From the NCBI GenBank assembly GCA_023128455.1, contig JAGMDW010000135.1:1-5174 (forward strand): a DNA stretch of 5,174 bases. The letters are read 5' to 3'. Source of the stretch: Desulfurellaceae bacterium. Lineage in GTDB: Bacteria > Campylobacterota_A > Desulfurellia > JAGGSF01. Positions within the stretch are counted from its first letter, which is position 1. Each line of letters begins with the position of its first letter. Below, piece after piece: positions 1 to 5,174 of the stretch. Below the pieces are notes generated by a model, which was not told where the DNA came from, searched no databases, and saw only the letters and a list, made by a program, of their open reading frames with translations. The position numbers and the translations under genes were made by a program.

Positions 1-78
1 GCGGAATCTGGAAAGAATTTTAGCCTCAAGATTGGACGGATTTTGCAAGAAGAGTTACGAAGTAAAACAAAGAAATAA
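1..78 (+). CDS. C-terminal fragment of an unidentified protein
   Basis: The first 25 codons of the window are open in frame +1 and end at a TAA at 76-78; the reading frame enters from the left edge. The visible tail is lysine- and arginine-rich and probably helical (it includes the stretch SLKIGRILQEELRSKTKK just before the stop). I do not recognise the family. With only 25 residues, a chance open frame cannot be excluded. It would be convergent with the minus-strand operon, so the 79-284 interval would lie between two converging gene ends. Confidence 0.35.
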   Translation, partial: AESGKNFSLKIGRILQEELRSKTKK

Positions 79-102
79 AATTATTTATCTTTATTTATAT
101 TC

Positions 103-216
103 ATCTTAATCCGTTTACCCTGTCCCGTGTAATACTCCAAGATAGAGTTTCTTCGTTAGGATATTACACAGGACGGGGTGAATCATAGTAATCCTGTGGC
201 AAAAAATATCTTAATC
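103..216. repeat. 9-base direct repeat flanking the hairpin
   Basis: The sequence ATCTTAATC occurs exactly at 103-111 and again at 208-216, on either side of the hairpin. Related fragments containing TAATCC and CCTGT lie near both copies (107-124 and 188-197). The tract looks like decayed intergenic repeat units. A chance match is possible in AT-rich DNA. Confidence 0.3.
113..183. repeat. Long imperfect hairpin (REP/MITE-like or structured element)
   Basis: The arms at about 118-138 and 159-178 are inverted complements, with one mismatch (129 against 170), one bulged base (135) and one wobble pair (121 with 175). The core match is GTGTAATA against TATTACAC. Pairing continues outward through 113-117 with 179-183 if wobbles are allowed. 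The loop is about 20 bases and contains AAGA and TCTT that could pair again. No T-run follows on either strand, so it is not a simple terminator. A bulged long stem like this is typical of REP-type, MITE-like or IS200/IS605-end palindromes, but the family assignment is inference. Confidence 0.55.
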
Positions 217-223
217 TTGAAGC

Positions 224-267
224 AAAAAAAGAATTTAAGCGGAATAGGGGTCAGCTTGACCCCTATT
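224..267 (-). terminator. Perfect 11-bp inverted repeat, candidate terminator of the minus-strand operon
   Basis: Arms 243-253 and 257-267 are perfect complements around a 3-base loop (254-256), with a GC-rich core GGGGTCA/TGACCCC. The element lies 17 bases past the TAG of the SnoaL-like gene. On the minus strand a run of seven T (230-224) follows, but it begins 12 bases after the stem, farther than in a standard intrinsic terminator. It could therefore be an imperfect terminator or a REP-type palindrome. On the plus strand only a weak TATTATT follows. Confidence 0.45.
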
Positions 268-284
268 ATTAGGCTATAATCATA

Positions 285-728
285 CTATCCATTTTGAGGA
301 ACAGCAGAAGAATGATGATCAATAATCATCCACTTACCATTCTGGTTCTTCCGATAAACAAAAGTATATCGAGCTGATATATTCATCATTTTACCATCTA
401 TCTCGTGAAAAAATGTGTAATAACCAGAATTTATGGCTATATCACCATACACTCTCACCATCGGATTGTAGTAGATTGCATTTAGATGTTCCAATCGCAT
501 AAAATGCTCAAAATAATCTTTTACTCCTTTAGGAGTTGTCCGCAAGAAAGGCGATACAGTGCCCCAAAAAACAGCTTCTTTAGCGTACAAGTTCGCCACA
601 GTACCTGGATTAGTGGTGGTGACAGCCTCAACCCATTTGTCCATTGCCTCCAGCACCGATTGTTGTTCTTCAGTGAATTGCTGCACAATACCCTTTTGAC
701 CTATCAAAAGGTCGTCGGTTTTCTTCAT
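285..728 (-). CDS. SnoaL-like / CaMKII association-domain-like protein (NTF2 fold)
   Basis: A 147-residue protein. After a roughly 20-residue polar N-terminus, the rest has the layout of the small cone-shaped NTF2-like fold. A helix with WVEAV (32-36) and the LYAKEAVFWGTVSP segment (47-60) is followed by a second helix around KDYFEHF (70-76). Strands then include INSGYYTF (99-106), ARYTFVYRK (119-127) and GKWMIIDHHSS (131-141). This matches the SgcJ/EcaC, DUF4440 and CaMKII-association-domain group, whose bacterial members mostly lack a proven reaction; some bind small ligands and others oligomerise. No signal peptide or membrane segment is visible, so it is probably cytoplasmic. The ATG at 728 is preceded by a near-perfect Shine-Dalgarno site. 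The gene lies 63 bases after the acetylglutamate synthase stop, with no clear terminator or promoter in the gap. The family call is firm and the function unknown. Confidence 0.85.
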   Translation of the reverse strand: MKKTDDLLIGQKGIVQQFTEEQQSVLEAMDKWVEAVTTTNPGTVANLYAKEAVFWGTVSPFLRTTPKGVKDYFEHFMRLEHLNAIYYNPMVRVYGDIAINSGYYTFFHEIDGKMMNISARYTFVYRKNQNGKWMIIDHHSSAVPQNG

Positions 729-737
729 AGTTAAGCT

Positions 738-743
738 CCTCCT
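738..743 (-). promoter_or_regulatory. Strong ribosome binding site of the SnoaL-like gene
   Basis: Read on the minus strand this is AGGAGG inside AAAGGAGGAG, nine bases before the ATG at 728. It is the second strong site in the window and contrasts with the weak sites of the overlapping genes, which suggests independent translation initiation here. Confidence 0.75.
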
Positions 744-791
744 TTTAATTTTATTTAATCAACAAAACACAATCGAAGTATGTTTGTAAAA

Positions 792-1259
792 CTAAAATGC
801 TTTCCCGTCAATACAATATATCACCGCCTCTTCCGGGCAGTTGGGGAAAAATGGGCAGTGGATACAATCTTTCCATATCTTTTTATCCGGTAATTCGCTT
901 TTTTCTATTTTTTTAAAACCCAAATGAAGGAAAAATGAAACCTCCATCGTCAAGGCAAATACCTTATTTATACCTAAATTCCTTGCCTCTTCTATGTCAA
1001 ATAAAACGAGCTTTTCGCCAATAGATTTTCCACGATATTCCTTCTTTACACAAAGACTTCTTATCTCTGCCAGCCTGTGAGAATATACACGCAATGCAAT
1101 TACGCCGACAATCTCTTTCTCCTCCGCCACTACAAATTCTCTGATCCTCTCCTCTATGTCATCTTGTGAGCGTGCAAGTACCTTTTTTTCTTCGGCAAAT
1201 GTATCAATGATTTCTTTTATCTGCAGGCTATCTTCAAGATGTGCCTTTCTCAATATCAT
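792..1259 (-). CDS. argA: Short GNAT-type N-acetylglutamate synthase (arginine biosynthesis)
   Basis: A 155-residue GNAT acetyltransferase that probably transfers acetyl from acetyl-CoA to glutamate, the first step of arginine synthesis. The acetyl-CoA loop is visible as RGKSIG (about 76-81) after the strand EIRSLCV. It is followed by a helix and the LHLGFKKIEKSELPDKKIW segment. The tail has C132, C135 and C141 (CIHCPFFPNC), a Cys-rich ending I associate with the short, stand-alone acetylglutamate synthases that lack the amino-acid-kinase domain of E. coli ArgA. The frame is open further upstream to a TTG at 1292. I chose the ATG at 1259 because an AGGAAAG site lies just before it and because the GNAT fold starts at MILRKAHLEDS. 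The start overlaps the end of hisD by 26 bases. Another small-substrate GNAT is possible; the tail motif is the main argument for this assignment. Confidence 0.8.
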   Translation of the reverse strand: MILRKAHLEDSLQIKEIIDTFAEEKKVLARSQDDIEERIREFVVAEEKEIVGVIALRVYSHRLAEIRSLCVKKEYRGKSIGEKLVLFDIEEARNLGINKVFALTMEVSFFLHLGFKKIEKSELPDKKIWKDCIHCPFFPNCPEEAVIYCIDGKAF

Positions 1260-2520
1260 CCAATCTTTCCTGCAATGCATTCTTGTGGGCAAACAACTTT
1301 TCTATCTCTGCAATCTTTACAGCAAAAGGTGCTTTTTCCTTAAATGCCTGTTTTGTAAAGTAAATGACGCTGCTCTTTTTCATAAATGTTTGCGGAGATA
1401 AGGGAGATAAAAAACGAGCGCAGGTTTGTGTGGGTAAGGTGTGATTTGGTCCTGCGATGTAATCACCCAAAACCGCAGGCGACCAGTTACCTATGAATAT
1501 TGCACCGGCATTTTCTATCTGGGGATAGATTGAAAACGGCTTCTCGGTCATAATCTCCACATGTTCACAGGCGATGGTATTTATTACAGATTTGAGATTT
1601 TCTTCATTGGTATGGACAAATAACGCATTTTTACAAGATTTTTCTAAAATATCTCTTCTTTCCTCTTTTTGTATAAATTTCTGAACAATATCTTCTATCT
1701 CTCTTAGTTTTTTTTCATCCAAACTAACAACAAAAGCCTTTGCATCTTCGTCATGCTCTAATTGGGCAACAATATCTCTGGCTGCATATTGAGCAGGTGT
1801 AGTCTCATCTACTATAACGAGCACCTCTGAAGGACCGGCTAAGGCATCTATACCTACATCGCCAAAGACCTCTTTCTTGGCGTAGTTTACATACACATTA
1901 CCAGGACCTGCAATTAAATCTACTTTTTTAACACTTTCTGTTCCATAGGCAAAAGCGGCAATAGCCTGAGCCCCGCCTATCTTATAGATTTCAGTTATAT
2001 TACACAAAGATGCTGCAAACAAAATATAAGGACTGATTTCCCCATTATAGGCTGGCGTAGCCAAGGCAATCTCTTTTACTCCTGCCACAATTGCAGGGAT
2101 GGCGGTCATCAAAACTGTAGATGGATATGTAGCTTTTCCTCCTGGTGCATATATCCCTGCCCTTTCTATAGGGGTTATATTTTCTCCTAAAATCATTCCT
2201 TCTTCTGTAGAAAACCATGATTTTTGCAGCTGGTCTTTGCAGAAGTTCTCTATTCTTTTAGAGGCAACTTTCAATGCTTCTTTTACATCTTCTTCTACTG
2301 TTTGCCCTTGAAGAATTTCCTCTTCAGTAACTTTTATGTTTTTTTTGTTTGCCGTAAAATTATCAAATTTTTCTGTATAATAAAATAATGCTTCATCCCT
2401 TCTTTGCTTTATTTCACTGATAATCTTTCTCACAGATTCTCTTATACTTTCATCTTCTCTTTGAGAAGAGATATTTAATAAATCTTTTATGTCTTCTCTC
2501 TTCTTAATCTTTAATTGCAT
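1234..2520 (-). CDS. hisD: Histidinol dehydrogenase
   Basis: A 428-residue zinc- and NAD-dependent enzyme that oxidises L-histidinol through histidinaldehyde to L-histidine, the last two steps of histidine synthesis, in the cytoplasm. E. coli HisD has 434 residues, so this is full length. Diagnostic segments are ERAGIYAPGGKATYPSTVLM (119-138), GGAQAIAAFAYGT (182-194), DLIAGPGNVYV (201-211) and AGPSEVLV (228-235). The zinc ligands expected from the E. coli structure are all present: Q253 and H256 in QLEHDED, D353 in GDYIAGPNHTLPT, and H412 in LFAHKNAL. The catalytic Glu-His pair is E319-H320 in CEHVE. The ATG at 2520 has a modest AAAAGAG site before it and overlaps the end of coaBC by 17 bases; the 3' end overlaps argA. 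No other histidine genes are visible in the window. Confidence 0.97.
   Translation of the reverse strand: MQLKIKKREDIKDLLNISSQREDESIRESVRKIISEIKQRRDEALFYYTEKFDNFTANKKNIKVTEEEILQGQTVEEDVKEALKVASKRIENFCKDQLQKSWFSTEEGMILGENITPIERAGIYAPGGKATYPSTVLMTAIPAIVAGVKEIALATPAYNGEISPYILFAASLCNITEIYKIGGAQAIAAFAYGTESVKKVDLIAGPGNVYVNYAKKEVFGDVGIDALAGPSEVLVIVDETTPAQYAARDIVAQLEHDEDAKAFVVSLDEKKLREIEDIVQKFIQKEERRDILEKSCKNALFVHTNEENLKSVINTIACEHVEIMTEKPFSIYPQIENAGAIFIGNWSPAVLGDYIAGPNHTLPTQTCARFLSPLSPQTFMKKSSVIYFTKQAFKEKAPFAVKIAEIEKLFAHKNALQERLDDIEKGTS
1265..1271 (-). promoter_or_regulatory. Ribosome binding site that decides the argA start
   Basis: Minus-strand AGGAAAG, five bases before the ATG at 1259 and inside the 3' end of hisD. 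The upstream alternatives, TTG at 1292 and ATG at 1280, lack a comparable site and would add residues (MPTRMHCRKDW) that do not fit the GNAT fold. Confidence 0.55.
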
Positions 2521-3730
2521 CTTTTATCTCTTTTAAAATATTGTAAGCTGCCTTCTCTTTTATATCCTTTTTAATATGTATTTTTCTCCCATCTTTAAAT
2601 ATTATATCCACCTCATTGTAAAGTGAAGAAAAACCAATATCCTTTCTGGAAACATCATTCGCCACACAAGCCCACAATCCTTTCTCCTCAATCTTTTGCA
2701 TGGCATTTTGCTCTATATTTTCTGTCTCCGCAGCAAAACCCACAATTTTTACGGGCAGTTTCTTCGTCTCCACAATTTCATGTACAGTTTTCAATATATC
2801 TTCCGTCTGCACAAGCTCCAATGTCATCTTTTCCTTCTTCTTTATCTTTTGAGAAAATCTTTTTTCAGCTTTAAAATTGGAAACGGCGGCAGCCATAAGG
2901 AGAAGTGTCTTTTTATCTTTTAGTTCTTTTGTTACTTTATCTTTCATCTGTTCTGTATTTTCTACCTCAATAAAATTCTTTATATTATAAGGTGGAGAAA
3001 GGTGACTGCATCCTGAAATAAGGGTGACATCTCCTCCCATCTTTGCCGCTATATTGGCAAGAGAAAAACCCATCATCCCTGAAGATGGATTGGAGATAAA
3101 CCTTACTGGATCTATATATTCTCTGGTAGGACCAGCGGTAATTATTATCTTCCATCCTGAAAACAACTTCTCACAAAATAGATCCTCTATCGCATCTACG
3201 ATGATATTTTCTTCTGTTATATGTCCCTTGCCATAACTACCGCAGGCGAGCTTTCCTTTTACAGGCTCCAAAACTTTCCAACCTCTTTCAGTCAATTTTT
3301 TTATATTTTCTTGAGTTGCAGAATTTTCATACATAGCACTGTGCATGGCTGGCACACAGAGCTTTTTTGCTTTTGTAGCTAAAGCCAAAAGCGACACAGG
3401 GTCATCTGCTATTCCGTGAGCAATCTTGGCAATGATATTGGCAGTGGCAGGCATAACAACCAATGCATCTGCCCAGCTTGCCCAGTTTATATGAGCAGCG
3501 CTGGTTGGAACAGGAGAGGAAGAAATAAAATCACTCTTGAATATATCGCTGAATACAGGTGAATTGGTCAAACACTCAAACAAGAGAGGAGGAATAAACT
3601 TGGTAGAATCTTCTGTCTGCACCACTCTTATATGAACATCCCTTTTCTTCAGCACACTTATGACCTCCAACGCCTTGTATATAGCGACGCCACCAGTCAC
3701 CCCAATAACAATATTTTTTTTCTCAATCAT
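2504..3730 (-). CDS. coaBC: Bifunctional phosphopantothenoylcysteine decarboxylase / phosphopantothenate-cysteine ligase
   Basis: A 408-residue CoaBC (Dfp) that ligates cysteine to 4'-phosphopantothenate and decarboxylates the product to 4'-phosphopantetheine in coenzyme A synthesis. The N-terminal flavin-dependent decarboxylase (about 1-185) shows GVTGGVAIYKA (10-20), the catalytic histidine H80 in AHINWA, PATANIIAKIAHGIADD (94-110), and the active-site cysteine C163 in LACGSYGKGH. The C-terminal ligase (about 190-400) shows ITAGPTREYIDPVRFISN (197-214, with the conserved N214), the lysine cluster QKIKKK (294-299), GFAAET (331-336) and ANDV (357-360). Three positions differ from the E. coli pattern: PAMH (127-130) for PxMN, SSGMMG (216-221) for SSGKMG, and SNF (284-286) where an Asp is usual. 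The start overlaps the aldehyde dehydrogenase stop in an ATGA, so translation is probably coupled; only a weak AGG precedes it. Confidence 0.96.
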   Translation of the reverse strand: MIEKKNIVIGVTGGVAIYKALEVISVLKKRDVHIRVVQTEDSTKFIPPLLFECLTNSPVFSDIFKSDFISSSPVPTSAAHINWASWADALVVMPATANIIAKIAHGIADDPVSLLALATKAKKLCVPAMHSAMYENSATQENIKKLTERGWKVLEPVKGKLACGSYGKGHITEENIIVDAIEDLFCEKLFSGWKIIITAGPTREYIDPVRFISNPSSGMMGFSLANIAAKMGGDVTLISGCSHLSPPYNIKNFIEVENTEQMKDKVTKELKDKKTLLLMAAAVSNFKAEKRFSQKIKKKEKMTLELVQTEDILKTVHEIVETKKLPVKIVGFAAETENIEQNAMQKIEEKGLWACVANDVSRKDIGFSSLYNEVDIIFKDGRKIHIKKDIKEKAAYNILKEIKDAIKD

Positions 3731-5151
3731 CCTAAATTAAATGTAATAAACTTAATCTCCGTCATCTCTTCAGTGGCAAAAGACAAACCTTCTCTGCCCA
3801 CGCCCGAGGATTTCACACCCCCGTAAGGCATCTGATCCACACGGAATGTAGGATAATCGTTGATGATAATTCCACCTGCTTCTAATTTTAAGGCCGCCTT
3901 CCAGGCATTCTGCAAATCATTTGTATATACACCAGCATTCAATCCATAGATAGAGTTATTTGCCATATCTATTGCCTCATCAAAATCAGAAAATGGTATG
4001 ACACATACCACAGGAGCAAACAATTCTTCACAGATAACTCTCATCTCGGGTTTGGTATTGGTGATAACAGTGGGATTAAGAAGTTTTTTGCCTATGAATT
4101 TTCCACCCGCCTCTATTTTTGCTCCTTCTTGCACCGCCTCATTTATCCATTCTTCTATTCTTATACAAGCTGCATCATCAATCAAAGGTCCGTATTCCGT
4201 ATCTTCATCTATAGGATTACCCACCTTTACCTTAGATACCGCTTGTTTAAAGCTGTCGAGAAACTCATCAAAAATATCTTCATGCATATATATTCTCTGA
4301 ATAGATATACATACTTGGCCTGCGTTGGCAAAAGAACCAACTATACATTTGGGGACAACCTTTTCTATATTTGCAGACCTGTCCACAATTAATGCCGAGT
4401 TAGAACCCAGCTCAAGCGTGAGTCTCTTTGCCTTTGTCTCTTCTTTTAAATAAGAACCTACCTGTAGGCTACCGGTAAAGGTAAGCATGGCTAACTTTTC
4501 ATTTTTTATAAGTTTTTTTCCTATGGTTGAACCCGAACCATATATCACATTAAACATACCATCAGGCAGACCTGCTTTTTTCATTATTTCTGCTAATTTT
4601 GCTGCTGTGAGCGGTGTTGCAGTAGCTGGTTTTAAAATCACACTATTTCCAGCGGCAATAGCCGGTGCAACCTTATGAAGAACAAGATTTAATGGAAAAT
4701 TCCAGGGGGTGATAGCTGCTATTATACCAATGGGCATACGCATATAAAATCCAATATGGTTCTCTCCACTCTGAGAAGCATCCATGGGTATTGTTTCTCC
4801 ATGCAACTTCAATGCCTCAACCGCAGCAAAACGAAGAGTCTCTATGCCCCTTTTCACCTCACCAATGGAATACTTAATGGCTTTTCCCGACTCTAATGTA
4901 ATGAGACAGGCAATCTCCTGCAGGTCTTCTTCCATTAGATCCGCCGTTTTAGAAAGAATATTTGCCCTTCTGTATGCAGGAAAACTACAGGTTTTGAATG
5001 CTTCCTCTGCCACATCTACCGCTTTGTCTACATCATCTTCTTCTGCTTGAGTTACATATCCTACCAATTCATCATTGTAAGGATTTCTTACCTCTATTTT
5101 TCTTTCTCTCTCTATCCACTTGCCTCCAATGAACAATCCGTAATCATACAT
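3727..5151 (-). CDS. NAD(P)-dependent aldehyde dehydrogenase (lactaldehyde / glyceraldehyde-3-phosphate dehydrogenase-like)
   Basis: A 474-residue, full-length member of the classical aldehyde dehydrogenase superfamily, oxidising an aldehyde to its acid with NAD(P). The catalytic set is complete: N151 in ITPWNFP, K174 in ILKPA, the general base E247 in LTLELGSN, the nucleophile C281 in NAGQVCISIQRI, and E376 in EELFAP. The coenzyme-fold loop is FTGSLQVG (225-232). The C-terminal MPYGGVKSSGVGREG (441-455) is typical. The NSALIVD and QVCISIQRI wording fits the branch holding archaeal lactaldehyde dehydrogenases and non-phosphorylating glyceraldehyde-3-phosphate dehydrogenase relatives. The substrate cannot be read from sequence. 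CoA-acylating aldehyde dehydrogenases are a different branch, and the E247 base argues for a hydrolytic enzyme. It is the first gene of the visible operon and ends in a 4-base overlap with coaBC. Confidence 0.95.
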   Translation of the reverse strand: MYDYGLFIGGKWIERERKIEVRNPYNDELVGYVTQAEEDDVDKAVDVAEEAFKTCSFPAYRRANILSKTADLMEEDLQEIACLITLESGKAIKYSIGEVKRGIETLRFAAVEALKLHGETIPMDASQSGENHIGFYMRMPIGIIAAITPWNFPLNLVLHKVAPAIAAGNSVILKPATATPLTAAKLAEIMKKAGLPDGMFNVIYGSGSTIGKKLIKNEKLAMLTFTGSLQVGSYLKEETKAKRLTLELGSNSALIVDRSANIEKVVPKCIVGSFANAGQVCISIQRIYMHEDIFDEFLDSFKQAVSKVKVGNPIDEDTEYGPLIDDAACIRIEEWINEAVQEGAKIEAGGKFIGKKLLNPTVITNTKPEMRVICEELFAPVVCVIPFSDFDEAIDMANNSIYGLNAGVYTNDLQNAWKAALKLEAGGIIINDYPTFRVDQMPYGGVKSSGVGREGLSFATEEMTEIKFITFNLG

Positions 5152-5155
5152 AATT

Positions 5156-5162
5156 ACCTCCT
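5156..5162 (-). promoter_or_regulatory. Strong ribosome binding site of the aldehyde dehydrogenase
   Basis: Minus-strand AGGAGGT, four bases before the ATG at 5151, supports this start. Its last three bases (TAA from 5156 to 5154 in one frame) could also be the stop of a gene entering from beyond the right edge. Only 12 bases remain upstream, so no promoter can be seen and the operon may continue beyond the window. Confidence 0.8.
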
Positions 5163-5174
5163 ATTGAGAATCCT

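Noticed and set aside
79..284. CRISPR array or tRNA in the left intergenic tract
   Set aside because: There are no regularly spaced repeats with spacers, and no cloverleaf arms or T-loop sequence; only the palindromes and the short direct repeat are supported.
486..734. Plus-strand open frame opposite the SnoaL-like gene
   Set aside because: It lies almost wholly antisense to a recognisable gene, has no domain features, and its composition (Phe, Ser, Leu and Cys rich) is that of a shadow frame.
729..791. Promoter for the SnoaL-like gene
   Set aside because: AT-rich TAAAAT-like hexamers are present, but none has a -35 partner at proper spacing.
1257..1292. Longer argA product starting at TTG 1292
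   Set aside because: The extra 11 residues have no fit to the GNAT fold, and the ATG at 1259 has the better-placed ribosome binding site.
1156..1401. Plus-strand open frame across the argA/hisD junction
   Set aside because: It is antisense to two confidently assigned genes and has a low-complexity, cysteine- and phenylalanine-rich shadow translation.
3714..3721. Run of eight A (coding strand) at codons 3-6 of coaBC, and a similar run in hisD near 2339-2346, as programmed slippage sites
   Set aside because: Both frames continue intact through the whole conserved protein, and A-runs are expected in Lys/Asn codons of AT-rich DNA.
3998..4392. Plus-strand open frames inside the aldehyde dehydrogenase
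   Set aside because: They are opposite conserved ALDH coding sequence and have no ribosome binding site or recognisable motif.
5154..5174. C-terminal codons of a further upstream gene ending TAA at 5156-5154
   Set aside because: Only six codons are visible and the stop falls within the Shine-Dalgarno region, so it cannot be told from chance; it is mentioned under the ribosome binding site only.

Overview
The window carries a compact block of four overlapping or nearly adjacent metabolic genes, all on the minus strand. They are followed by a fifth, unrelated minus-strand gene and a short non-coding tract at the left edge. In transcription order (right to left) the genes are an aldehyde dehydrogenase (5151-3727), bifunctional coaBC/dfp of coenzyme A synthesis (3730-2504), histidinol dehydrogenase hisD (2520-1234), a short GNAT-type N-acetylglutamate synthase (1259-792) and a SnoaL/CaMKII-association-domain-like small protein (728-285).

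The first four genes overlap by 4, 17 and 26 bases, so they are almost certainly one transcription and translation-coupled unit. It starts at or upstream of the right edge. The products feed different pathways: coenzyme A (CoaBC), histidine (HisD), arginine (acetylglutamate synthase) and aldehyde oxidation (ALDH). This looks like a streamlined housekeeping operon rather than a dedicated pathway cluster. The SnoaL-like gene follows after a 63-base gap with its own strong Shine-Dalgarno site, and may be read through or separately transcribed.

The left 284 bases hold the last 25 codons of an unidentified plus-strand gene ending at 78, then about 200 bases of non-coding DNA. That DNA contains a long imperfect hairpin (113-183), a 9-base direct repeat on either side of it, and a perfect 11-bp inverted repeat (243-267) that may act as the terminator of the operon. 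These are the only parts of the window that look like repetitive or mobile DNA.

The DNA is AT-rich, start sites have bacterial Shine-Dalgarno sequences, and the enzymes are bacterial in layout. CoaBC has a PAMH motif where E. coli has PxMN, which I associate with archaeal and some deep-branching bacterial homologues. I cannot assign a phylum. The genes are ordinary, and I do not see a convincing new biological system. The palindromic left-edge tract and the CoaBC substitutions are the best candidates for a second look.
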